Origin: Paracoccus sp. IB05
GTDB lineage: Bacteria > Pseudomonadota > Alphaproteobacteria > Rhodobacterales > Rhodobacteraceae
Direction of reading: 5' to 3'
NCBI RefSeq assembly: GCF_016405985.1
Contig: NZ_JAEFCF010000003.1
Span: forward strand, 1 to 64,000
Length of the DNA stretch: 64,000 bases
Every line of letters begins with the position of its first letter. The first letter of the stretch is position 1. A program made the position numbers and the translations under genes. This document shows positions 33,330 through 40,577 of this stretch, piece by piece. The notes under the pieces were generated by a model. It made no database searches. It saw only the letters and a program-made list of their open reading frames with translations, and was not told the DNA's origin.

Positions 33330-33905
33330 TCAGAAATTCACGGCAATAAGATCGCTGAGGCGCTTCACGCCCAGTTCCTCCAGCAGCATCTGGCGGCCAC
33401 GGCTTACCCGGCTTTTCACCGTCCCGATGGCGCAGTCACAGATCCGGGCAACATCCTGATAGCTCTCGCCCACCACAAAGACGAGGATCAGCGCCTCGCG
33501 AAACTGCGGCGGGAGGCGGTCAATTGCCTGGAACACACGATTGCCGGTGATCTGCGTATCATGTCGCGGAAAGCAGATGACATTGCCAGACACGCAATCC
33601 GCCTGGCCCACAGGTTCGCGGGCCCGTTTGTTGACGCGGGTGAGAAACGAATTACGCATGATGGTAAAAAGCCAGGCACGGAGGTTGGTTCCTGGCTGAA
33701 AGCGCGCCACATTCGCGATCGCTTTCATCAGCGTTTCCTGGACCAGATCATCAACCTCGTCCCCGCCCCGCGTCAGATTGCGCGCGTAAATCCGAAGCCT
33801 GGGGATCAGCGCGATCAGCTCGTCCGAAGTCGTCCTGGTCTGGTTGCCCACATTGTCTGGGCTACGGGTATTGCTCTGGCTGTCGGTGTGGTCCGGCGTC
33901 AACAT
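33330..33905 (-). CDS. ecfG: EcfG-type general stress sigma factor
   Basis: The 191-residue protein has sigma region 2 (LIALIPRLRIYARNL, DDLVQETLMKAI, NLRAWLFTIMRN; about residues 28-90). Region 4 lies at about residues 125-180 (IDRLPPQFREALILVFVVGESYQDVARICDC, GTVKSRVSRGR). This matches the ECF15/EcfG class. GGGAGAG precedes the ATG, and an EcfG-type promoter sits 33 bases upstream, indicating positive autoregulation. NepR is encoded 95 bases upstream on the same strand. It is the most likely reader of the GGAAC sites across the first 37 kb of the window. Confidence 0.9.
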   Translation of the reverse strand: MLTPDHTDSQSNTRSPDNVGNQTRTTSDELIALIPRLRIYARNLTRGGDEVDDLVQETLMKAIANVARFQPGTNLRAWLFTIMRNSFLTRVNKRAREPVGQADCVSGNVICFPRHDTQITGNRVFQAIDRLPPQFREALILVFVVGESYQDVARICDCAIGTVKSRVSRGRQMLLEELGVKRLSDLIAVNF

Positions 33906-33938
33906 GGCGTCTCTCCCTCATCCTCTGCACGGGAAGAC

Positions 33939-33963
33939 AACCAGACGGAGAGCCTTGGGTTCC
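33939..33963 (-). promoter_or_regulatory. EcfG-type promoter for ecfG itself (GGAAC-N16-GGTT)
   Basis: On the minus strand GGAAC and GGTT are 16 bases apart. The site lies between nepR and ecfG, so the sigma factor can raise its own level independently of its anti-sigma factor. Confidence 0.78.
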
Positions 33964-34000
33964 GCTGCCCGATCAGGGCCAGCGGTATTCCGCCAAAGGG

Positions 34001-34219
34001 TCAGAGCGTCCGGTCGGTCTCATCACCCGGCGCAGAGAATTCGCTGCGCCGCAGATCCAGTGCCCTGCCCAGCTCTGCCGCGAGGACCTGCAACCTGTCA
34101 GGGACAGGCTGCGCCGTAACCGCCTGCAACAGATCCTGCGCTGCGGCCCGAGCAAATTTGTCTTCCTCTGAGGACGTCTGCGCGCCCTGCCCGGGGAAGG
34201 GAATAACCGAATTCACCAT
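34001..34219 (-). CDS. nepR: NepR-type anti-sigma factor
   Basis: The 72-residue product carries the NepR core AAQDLLQAVTAQPVPDRLQVLAAEL (shown here as its parts DLLQAV, QPVPDR and LQVLAAEL), which forms the two helices that clamp the sigma factor. NepR holds EcfG inactive until a phosphorylated PhyR-type protein captures it. The N and C termini are unstructured, as usual. A GGAT-type ribosome site precedes the ATG. No EcfG-type promoter is visible upstream, so the basal promoter is of another kind. Confidence 0.85.
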   Translation of the reverse strand: MVNSVIPFPGQGAQTSSEEDKFARAAAQDLLQAVTAQPVPDRLQVLAAELGRALDLRRSEFSAPGDETDRTL

Positions 34220-34359
34220 CGATCAGATCCAGCCTGTGTTATCCGCGATCTTAGTCTACTCAAAAAAATCCAGCCAGAATACAGGTCTTTGCATCCGGCC
34301 GGGTAAATCTCTCGTGCCCCCTCTTTTGACCTGACGCGGGGCATCGGCTGTCACATCCC

Positions 34360-34806
34360 TCAAGAACCGGCGCCGGCCTGCACTCTCAGGTTGTTCTGAA
34401 CGTAATTCACGCCCCGGCATCTCTCGGCAATATCCTCGGCAAGACGTTTTGCCTGGCGCGATGGCACCGTGCCCGCCAGCGTGATCTCGCCCTGCGATAC
34501 CGTGACCGAGATGCCCGCGGCATCCAGCGCGTCATCCTCGGTCAGCCCCTCGCAGACATCCTCAAGAACGCGTGTTTCAGACCGGGAATAGCCTTTCGGC
34601 CCAAGCCCCGTGAATCCGCAAGCAGCCCTGGGCGGAAGATCAGCCTTCGGTGAGCTGAGGCCGGAGCCAGGCCCGCGTTCGTGATCGAGCCCGCCATAAT
34701 TGCCGGGGTCCCACTCCCGCCGAGACGGGCGTCTTTCCGCGCCATAGAACGCAACTGAACGCCGCTCTTCAGTCGCCTGATCCCTGTCCTTCCAGTCACC
34801 TGTCAT
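34360..34806 (-). CDS. BON-domain protein (second copy)
   Basis: The 148-residue product has a charged N-terminal part (DRDQATEERRSVAFYGAERR) and a BON domain from about residue 78 (GPKGYSRSETRVLEDVCEGL, GEITLAGTVPSRQAKRLAEDI, VQNNLRV). It is a shorter paralogue of the protein encoded at 22479-23309. The second ATG is used because GGAGGAGAG precedes it. An EcfG-type promoter lies 50 bases upstream. Confidence 0.86.
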   Translation of the reverse strand: MTGDWKDRDQATEERRSVAFYGAERRPSRREWDPGNYGGLDHERGPGSGLSSPKADLPPRAACGFTGLGPKGYSRSETRVLEDVCEGLTEDDALDAAGISVTVSQGEITLAGTVPSRQAKRLAEDIAERCRGVNYVQNNLRVQAGAGS

Positions 34807-34856
34807 AACGATATCTCTCCTCCACGGGCGGCACAGACATGCCGGGATCACGCTTC

Positions 34857-34881
34857 AACCAATGGCCTCGCCAGATGTTCC
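34857..34881 (-). promoter_or_regulatory. EcfG-type promoter (GGAAC-N16-GGTT)
   Basis: On the minus strand GGAAC and GGTT are 16 bases apart. It faces the BON gene and is divergent from the site at 34917. Confidence 0.78.
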
Positions 34882-34916
34882 GCACACGCACTGCAATGGC
34901 TCAGAACGTGGTGACG

Positions 34917-34941
34917 GGAACAATTCGCCCATCGGTCGGTT
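34917..34941 (+). promoter_or_regulatory. EcfG-type promoter (GGAAC-N16-GGTT)
   Basis: GGAAC and GGTT are 16 bases apart, 47 bases before the EF-hand protein gene. It probably also serves the YflT-like gene behind it. Confidence 0.78.
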
Positions 34942-34988
34942 CTGGACTGCACCCGGCGACACATACGCCGCTCATCCAGGAGGACAAG

Positions 34989-35516
34989 ATGACACACCAT
35001 GGCTTTGCATTCGTGCTGATCGCAGCCCTGGCGGCACCGTCAATGACGCTGGCGCAGGAAGCAACCGATCCGCCTGCCGAAGACGGCACTGTCGCCGTTC
35101 CGGAAGCCGCCGACACAATGGGCAAAGTGGATTGCGACAGCGATTTCAGCGCGCTCGATGTGGATGGCGATGGCTATATCAGCCAGACCGAATCTGCCCG
35201 TGATACCGCCCGGGCCACGATTGATGGCGTTACACCCGCGACCGAGGGGCTGAGCCGTGACCAGTTCCTCGCCATCTGCGGATCGGAGACCTGGTCCCAG
35301 ACCACGCCTGAAGCCGGAGCCCCCTTCGAGGGAGCGAACAGTTTCACCGAGGAACAGGCCCGTGATCGTGCTGTTGCGTGGAATGTCACCGATGTCTCGG
35401 CACTGGTGAAAGACGACCAGGGCATCTGGCGCGGCACCGGCAAGGTCGGCGCCGAGGCCGTAGCCATCGCCATCGACTATAAGGGCAATGTCGTCACCAC
35501 ACCTGCTGTACAATAA
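34989..35516 (+). CDS. secreted EF-hand-like protein
   Basis: The 175-residue product has a signal peptide ending TLAQ, an acidic linker, and one EF-hand-like calcium loop (DVDGDGYISQTE, about residues 56-67). A C-terminal half with DRAVAWNVTDVSALVKDD and a PepSY-like final strand AVAIAIDYKGNVV follows. It should act in the periplasm. CAGGAGG precedes the ATG; longer upstream readings cross the promoter. The YflT-like gene follows after 12 bases. Confidence 0.8.
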   Translation: MTHHGFAFVLIAALAAPSMTLAQEATDPPAEDGTVAVPEAADTMGKVDCDSDFSALDVDGDGYISQTESARDTARATIDGVTPATEGLSRDQFLAICGSETWSQTTPEAGAPFEGANSFTEEQARDRAVAWNVTDVSALVKDDQGIWRGTGKVGAEAVAIAIDYKGNVVTTPAVQ

Positions 35517-35528
35517 GGGGGCTATGAA

Positions 35529-36122
35529 ATGTCAGTTTTAACCAGAGTTTACGACGACTTCGCCACGGCGGAACGGGCGCGTGAATCTGTCCGGGCGCTT
35601 GGTCACACCGATGTGGAGGTTTCGGTTCTGGGCAACGAAACCCTGCGCGGGCACTACCGCGATACGGATACGGTGCCAGATGATGCGACCGGCGCCGCGA
35701 CCGGTGCCGGGGTCGGCGCTGTGGCGGGCGGGGGTGCGGGGCTTCTCGCCGGGCTCGGCATTATCGCCATTCCCGGGATCGGGCCGCTGGTCGCCGCGGG
35801 CTGGCTTGCGGCAACAGCAGTCGGCGCCGTCGGAGGCGCGGTTCTCGGCGGTGCCGTCGGCGCGCTTGCCGATCTCGGGATCAGTGATACCGATGCTCCG
35901 ATCTTCCACGAGGCGATGCGGCGCGGCAATGTCGCCCTGACCGTTCGTTTCCCGGAAGAGCGGCGCGCCGATGTGACTGCGGCTCTTGACCAGGTGCCGG
36001 CGACTGGCTTTCGTGACCTCAGATCACGCTTCGAGGCCGATGGCTGGCTTTACGATACCGCTGAGGCTGAGCGTCAGGAACGGCTTCGCAACCCGGACAC
36101 CACGCGCTTTCCACCGCTCTGA
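35529..36122 (+). CDS. YflT/GSP17M-like general stress protein (second copy)
   Basis: The 197-residue protein repeats the order of its paralogue at 9517-10089. An N-terminal YflT-type domain (LTRVYDDFATAERARESV) is followed by a Gly/Ala zipper segment with GLLAGLGIIAIPGIGPLVAAGW, then a C-terminal VRFPEERRADVTAAL part. A charged tail follows. It starts 12 bases after the EF-hand gene and probably shares its EcfG-type promoter. Confidence 0.83.
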   Translation: MSVLTRVYDDFATAERARESVRALGHTDVEVSVLGNETLRGHYRDTDTVPDDATGAATGAGVGAVAGGGAGLLAGLGIIAIPGIGPLVAAGWLAATAVGAVGGAVLGGAVGALADLGISDTDAPIFHEAMRRGNVALTVRFPEERRADVTAALDQVPATGFRDLRSRFEADGWLYDTAEAERQERLRNPDTTRFPPL

Positions 36123-36218
36123 GTGATACGCGCGCCCCGCGCCCTCTCACGGGCGTGGGGACCATCCTAGGACTCCGCAGCTCTTCACGATCAGAAATCG
36201 ACGGTATCGGGAGGGGAG

Positions 36219-36253
36219 CCCTCTGGCGCGACCTGAGGAATCCCGCCAGAGGG
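36219..36253 (+). terminator. hairpin downstream of the stress operon
   Basis: A 10-bp perfect inverted repeat (CCCTCTGGCG and its complement) with a 15-base loop lies 96 bases after the stop. It lacks a T tract, so the call is tentative. Confidence 0.45.
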
Positions 36254-36649
36254 TGCCCTGTGTTTCAGGCTTGTAACTAACTGGGGAACAAGGATCCAAC
36301 GCAGGCTGATCTTCGGTGAAGACTGAGCTTTGTCGCGAATTTCGGTCCATTACAGTCCTGTCGCCCCGCACCTGAATGGCAGGGCCCGAGGCAGCCGACC
36401 CGCCCGCCCCCGTGGCCCTCCCCTGTGGCGGGTTAACTACGTGCGACCGGCGCGCGTCCAGTCGTGACTAGGTCGCCTGGGTTTTACTTTGCTGGCCGTC
36501 AGCCTGATGATCTATTGGACCTCGCACCCGGCGTGCGGGGTTGAAGGCAGCTTCAGGCTTAGCTTCATCGGCGACAGGTGGCCATGGCACCCAGGGCCCG
36601 GTTTTTTGATCAGGTTCGCTTTGTGGCAAGATTGTTCCTCCGGAACAAA
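36254..36649. other. intergenic stretch without a supported gene
   Basis: I see no reading frame with a credible ribosome site on either strand. A short palindrome (TTGTTCC/GGAACAA) lies near 36632-36648; it contains the GGAAC pattern on both strands, but neither copy has an nGTT at the right distance. Confidence 0.5.
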
Positions 36650-36676
36650 CGGCGGCGAGGATCATCCCCGCCGCCG
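36650..36676 (-). terminator. rho-independent terminator of the 53-residue protein gene
   Basis: An 8-bp stem (CGGCGGCG with its complement) and 11-base loop are followed on the minus strand by TTTGTT. It lies 20 bases after the stop. Confidence 0.65.
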
Positions 36677-36695
36677 ATGCAAAAGTCAGGACTTG

Positions 36696-36857
36696 TCAGC
36701 GTTGCTGCGGTTGACGCGGCTTGTCATGGTCAGGCTGTTTCTGCCCGGGGTTCTGCTGTTCCTGCTGTTTGCCCGGCTTGCGATCATCCTCGCGTGCCGG
36801 ATCAGTCGTCTGCGGATTTGCAGGTTTGGTCGGGTTCGGATTGTTCGGATTGGCCAT
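36696..36857 (-). CDS. 53-residue Asn/Pro/Gln-rich disordered protein
   Basis: This frame has a strong ribosome site (GGGAGGAACTACG), an EcfG-type promoter 58 bases upstream and a terminator downstream, so it is a complete transcription unit. The product opens MANPNNPNPTKPANPQ, continues with charged DPAREDDRKPGKQQEQQ and ends QPQQR. It has no hydrophobic core and must be disordered. It resembles small hydrophilic stress proteins only in composition. Longer frames in other phases over the same DNA lack any such signals. Confidence 0.72.
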   Translation of the reverse strand: MANPNNPNPTKPANPQTTDPAREDDRKPGKQQEQQNPGQKQPDHDKPRQPQQR

Positions 36858-36914
36858 CGTAGTTCCTCCCAGAGATTGATGGATAAGGCCGGGCAGTTTG
36901 TCCGGCTGTCATTC

Positions 36915-36939
36915 AACTGCCCTGCGCACCGGATGTTCC
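36915..36939 (-). promoter_or_regulatory. EcfG-type promoter (GGAAC-N16-AGTT)
   Basis: On the minus strand GGAAC and AGTT are 16 bases apart. It drives the 53-residue protein gene and is the last such site found in the window. Confidence 0.75.
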
Positions 36940-37241
36940 CGCCGGATCGAGAACTGCATTCCAAACTGGGCCTACCATCGTCCTCAGACCGATCAGAGGC
37001 TCACAAGCATGTGATGCTGTTCGCCCGCACGATACGATGAGCAACGTGTTCGCTGCGCCGCGCACTTCGGTGCGATTTTGGGGACTCTCTGCGGGTTCAG
37101 TGCCGTACCATACACAGACGGCTTTCCGCCCGTTTGGTCGATCTGGCCCGAAGCGGGGCTCTTTCCGTCGCAACATTAGCGAAGGACGCCTTTGTACCGC
37201 ATAGCTACCGACCTGGCAGGATGTTTGCTGCGAAGCAAGAT

Positions 37242-37386
37242 GAACGGCAGCTTGCACGAATGCGGCAAAGCAGCATAAGTCGAGGCCGACCGGCGGCTAT
37301 GGGCCGGTCTCGCCTGTCGTGGGGAGAGGCACGCCCGACCGCGCCAAACCTGCCTATTGCTGTGTCGCGGCATGTTGCTCGGAGCC
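37242..37386 (+). repeat. dispersed intergenic repeat, copy 1
   Basis: This roughly 145-base element begins GAACGGCAGCTT, contains GAATGCGGCAAAGCAGCAT and ends GCATGTTGCTCGGAGCC. Related copies lie at 39345 and 51175 in the same orientation, with conserved ends and a diverged middle. The gap around it (36940-37499) holds no supported gene. It may be a remnant of a mobile or repeated non-coding element. Confidence 0.65.
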
Positions 37387-37499
37387 TTTTACCGACATTC
37401 TCGTATTGGCGTATTTCCCTAGTAAATTGGCGTAATGTGCCAATGATGTGGCGGAAGACGCGAAGTAAGTTGTCATCATTGCAAACGCACAGGTGCAAC

Positions 37500-38327
37500 A
37501 TGAACAGCAACATCCAACCAACCGCCCTCGTCACCGGAGCTTCTTCGGGCATGGGCAAGAGCATTGCCAAGCGACTGATTGCCGATGGCTATCTGGTCTA
37601 TGTGGCGGCGCGCAGCGTCGACAAGATGGCTGATCTGGCGGCACTAGGTGCGGTGCCACTGGCGATGGACATCTCGAAGGATGCCGAGATCGTCGCGACG
37701 GTCGCCACTATCACCGAACGCTCGGGCGGGGTCGATGTGCTGGTGAACAACGCGGGCTATGGCCTTTATGGTCCGGTCGAGGAAATCGAGCTGGACGACG
37801 CCCGCTATCAGTTCGAGGTCAATGTCTTTGGTCCGGCCCGGCTGACCCAGCTATTGCTGCCCGCGATGCGGGCAAACGGCAAGGGCACCATCGTCAACAT
37901 CACCTCGATGGGCGGCAAGATCTATACTGTTCTGGGTGCCTGGTATCATGCGACCAAACATGCGCTGGAAGGCTGGTCCGACAGCCTGCGGCTGGAGCTC
38001 GAGCCCTTCGGCATCCGCGTGGTTGTGATCGAACCGGGCCTGATCGAGACCGGCTTTGGCGCCGCAGCCTCGCGGGGGGTTCTGGATCGTTCGGCCAATG
38101 GTGCCTATGCCAAAGTGGCGCAAAGCGTGGCCGGTTCGATAGAGCGCAGCTATGGCCATGGTCAGGGCACCGATCCCAGCGTGATCGCCGATGTGGTGGG
38201 CGATGCCGTGAAATCCGTCCGCCCAAAAACCCGCTATGCCGCCGGAAAATATGCCAAGATGATGATCTGGGTGCGCAAATGGCTGGGCGACCGCGCCTTT
38301 GACCGGCTGATCAAGAGCCAGATGTAG
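37500..38327 (+). CDS. short-chain dehydrogenase/reductase
   Basis: The 275-residue protein is a classical SDR with TGASSGMGKSIAKRL, NNAGYGLYG, NITSMGG and YHATKHALEG; the catalytic Tyr and Lys are in the last motif. The substrate is unknown. The open frame extends 122 codons upstream through the repeat element, but the ATG used here starts exactly at the SDR fold. An AraC-type regulator follows after 9 bases, so the two form a pair. Confidence 0.87.
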   Translation: MNSNIQPTALVTGASSGMGKSIAKRLIADGYLVYVAARSVDKMADLAALGAVPLAMDISKDAEIVATVATITERSGGVDVLVNNAGYGLYGPVEEIELDDARYQFEVNVFGPARLTQLLLPAMRANGKGTIVNITSMGGKIYTVLGAWYHATKHALEGWSDSLRLELEPFGIRVVVIEPGLIETGFGAAASRGVLDRSANGAYAKVAQSVAGSIERSYGHGQGTDPSVIADVVGDAVKSVRPKTRYAAGKYAKMMIWVRKWLGDRAFDRLIKSQM

Positions 38328-38336
38328 GGGGTTGCG

Positions 38337-39338
38337 ATGAACAGGGATACCAGCGACCGCTGCCGTTTGCCGCAGGCCTTCTGGCGGGCGGCAGAGCGGT
38401 TCGGCCTTCCGGCACCCGCCCTCTTGCGGCAGGCGCAACTGCCAGCGGCGCTGCATGTCACACCGGATGCCTGGCTGACCACGGCGCAGTATTTTGCGCT
38501 GTGGCACGCGGTCGAGGCTCTGTCGAATGATCCCGCCATCGGGCTACGGATGACGGTCGAGACCGATACCTCGGTTCATCCGCCCGCCACCATGTCGGCC
38601 TTTTTTGCGCGCGACTACCGCGACGGGCTGGGCAGGCTGGCCCGGTTCAAGCGCCTCTGCACGCCCGAGGAACTGACGCTGGCGGATAGCAGCGCTGAAT
38701 GCAGGATCGCCTTGCGCTGGCTGTTCAGTTCCGAGGGCGAGCCGGATGCGGCGGCGGATGTGACTTTTGCCGCCATTCTGGAGCTTGGTCGGCGCGGTAC
38801 AGGGCGACAGATCCGGCCCTTGCGGGTTGAAATGACCAGATCCAGCCCACCCAGCCCGATGCATCACAGCTATTTTGACGCGCCGATCCGCACGGGTTGC
38901 GCCGGGAATGCGCTGGTCCTGCGCAGCTCCGATCTGGACCTGCTGTTCGCGGGGCACAACCCGGATCTGCTGGCCATCCTAGACCCCTCGCTGACCGCTT
39001 CACTGGGCGAGATCGAGGCGCAATCCTCGCTGCCCGAACAGGTCAAGATCCTGATCAAGCGCCGCATCGCCAGCGGCAAGCCGGAAATCGGCGACGTGGC
39101 GCGCGAGCTGGGGATGAGCGAGCGGACCCTGCAACGCCGCATCACCCAGCACGGGGCCAGCTATCGCAGCCTTCTGGACGAAGCCCGGCGGGAGTTGGGT
39201 CGCGTGCTTCTGGCAGACGGGCAGAACGGTATCGATGAGGTGGCTTTCCTGCTGGGATTTCAGGACACCAGCTCATTCTACCGTGCTTTCCGGGGCTGGG
39301 AGGGCGTCACCCCCGCAGCCTGGCGCAACATGAACTGA
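38337..39338 (+). CDS. AraC-family regulator with N-terminal ligand-binding domain
   Basis: The 333-residue protein has an N-terminal AraC-like arabinose-binding_2 type domain (DAWLTTAQYFALWHAVEAL) and a C-terminal double helix-turn-helix (GDVARELGMSERTLQRRI, IDEVAFLLGFQDTSSFYRAFRGWEGVTP). This is the OruR/VirF-like group, which often controls an adjacent dehydrogenase. A GGGGG-rich ribosome site precedes the ATG. It probably regulates the SDR gene before it. Confidence 0.88.
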   Translation: MNRDTSDRCRLPQAFWRAAERFGLPAPALLRQAQLPAALHVTPDAWLTTAQYFALWHAVEALSNDPAIGLRMTVETDTSVHPPATMSAFFARDYRDGLGRLARFKRLCTPEELTLADSSAECRIALRWLFSSEGEPDAAADVTFAAILELGRRGTGRQIRPLRVEMTRSSPPSPMHHSYFDAPIRTGCAGNALVLRSSDLDLLFAGHNPDLLAILDPSLTASLGEIEAQSSLPEQVKILIKRRIASGKPEIGDVARELGMSERTLQRRITQHGASYRSLLDEARRELGRVLLADGQNGIDEVAFLLGFQDTSSFYRAFRGWEGVTPAAWRNMN

Positions 39339-39344
39339 AAGAGC

Positions 39345-39488
39345 GAACGGCAGCTTCCGGGAATGCGGCAAAGCCGCATTTGACTGGGTAGAACGGCTGT
39401 TAAGGGCCGCGCTCGCCTGCCGGGGGCGGCGGGACCGCTGATGGCGCCGAACCTGAAAGTTGCTGTGTAGCAGCATGTTGCTCGGAGC
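39345..39488 (+). repeat. dispersed intergenic repeat, copy 2
   Basis: It begins GAACGGCAGCTTCC, contains GAATGCGGCAAAGCCGCAT and ends GCATGTTGCTCGGAGCT. It matches copy 1 at both ends and lies in the same orientation, so the SDR-AraC pair is flanked by direct repeats. It starts 6 bases after the AraC stop. Confidence 0.65.
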
Positions 39489-39623
39489 TCCATTGCGGGC
39501 ACTCCGAGTTGACACTGCGAAATGTTGGAGTATGCCAGCCTGGTAATGCGGGCGTGCAGAATTCTCGGAGTTTGACGCTGGGCAAATGAGTAACCTGCTC
39601 AGAAGCCATTCAGGAAATGGATT

Positions 39624-39653
39624 GCGGCCCGGAAGCCTGAGGCTTCGGGCCGC
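39624..39653 (-). terminator. hairpin downstream of the DUF4394 gene
   Basis: A 13-bp stem with one bulge (GCGGCCCGAAGCC on one arm) and a 3-base loop lies 36 bases after the minus-strand stop. Confidence 0.55.
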
Positions 39654-39689
39654 GTCACTCGTCCAGAACTGAACTATAGCACTGGTTAC

Positions 39690-40451
39690 TTACATCGCGG
39701 GAAGGATGGCGATGTCGCGGACATTCGCGCCTTCGATCCTGCCGACCTCCGTGGTTGCTCCGGTCTCGAGGTTGACGGAATGGAAGCCACCCTCGACCAC
39801 CAGCCAGGCCGCATTGCCGCCTTTGCCGTCCGAGGCGATGTCGAACCCGGCCTCGGCCGGTTTCACACCGATCTCGCCCACCGGGTTCAGCTTGCCATCA
39901 TTCGGCGGATCCTGGAGGACCAGCCAGCCGGCAGCACCGTCGATGTTGAAAAGCTGGGTCTTTTCAGTGCCCTTGTAGGAATTGGTATAGGCCCCTGCGA
40001 TGATGTTCGGGGCGGTGCCATCCTCGTAGGAGTGGCTGCCATCGGTCACCACTTCACCCGTCTCAACCGTCACCCGCAGGCTGGTGCCATCGCTGCCCAT
40101 CACACGCAACTTGTCGGCAACCGGGTTGAAATCTACCGTGGCGGAAACGCCATCGGCCAGCTTGGTGGCAAGCGTGCTGACCTTGGTCGCCACACCGGTC
40201 ATCGGGTCGATGCTCGCAAGCGTGCCATCGGCAAAGACGCCATAAAGCAGGCCATCGGCCGGGCGCACGTCGATACCGAGGAGACGCCCTTCAACGCCGG
40301 TTACATTCACGCCGCCGGTGCGGGTCCAGGTCTCGGTATCAAGCCAGTGCAGCTCATTCTCGCCCGAGAGACCCACAACAGTCGCGGCCATGGCCGGTGC
40401 AGCAAGTGCCGAGAGGAGGAGTCCTGCAGTAACCGATTTGATCGCATTCAT
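39690..40451 (-). CDS. DUF4394 secreted beta-propeller-like protein
   Basis: The 253-residue protein has a signal peptide ending PAMA and then the DUF4394 pattern VVGLSGENELHWLDTET, with repeated blocks such as GRLLGIDVRPADGLLYGVFADG and VDFNPVADKLRVMGSDG. These suggest a beta-propeller. Its function is unknown. It lies 126 bases downstream of a fasciclin gene on the same strand and may share its control by the nearby ECF sigma/RskA pair. Confidence 0.87.
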   Translation of the reverse strand: MNAIKSVTAGLLLSALAAPAMAATVVGLSGENELHWLDTETWTRTGGVNVTGVEGRLLGIDVRPADGLLYGVFADGTLASIDPMTGVATKVSTLATKLADGVSATVDFNPVADKLRVMGSDGTSLRVTVETGEVVTDGSHSYEDGTAPNIIAGAYTNSYKGTEKTQLFNIDGAAGWLVLQDPPNDGKLNPVGEIGVKPAEAGFDIASDGKGGNAAWLVVEGGFHSVNLETGATTEVGRIEGANVRDIAILPAM

Positions 40452-40577
40452 GGGAAATTTCCTTCTTTGGTTTGGGTTTGCCGGGTAGCCCGGCGATAAC
40501 GGGCCATATCCGTGCGGGAGGGAGAGACCGCGCGAGACCTGGCCCGGGCCGTGACAGCCCTGATCTGGCCGGAGGGA

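Noticed and set aside
36632-36648. TTGTTCC/GGAACAA palindrome as a pair of EcfG promoters
   Set aside because: Neither strand has an nGTT at the right distance.
36489-37040. Plus-strand frame of 183 codons with a hydrophobic stretch
   Set aside because: It is the antisense shadow of the 53-residue protein gene; no ribosome site, and its ATG is not near any promoter.
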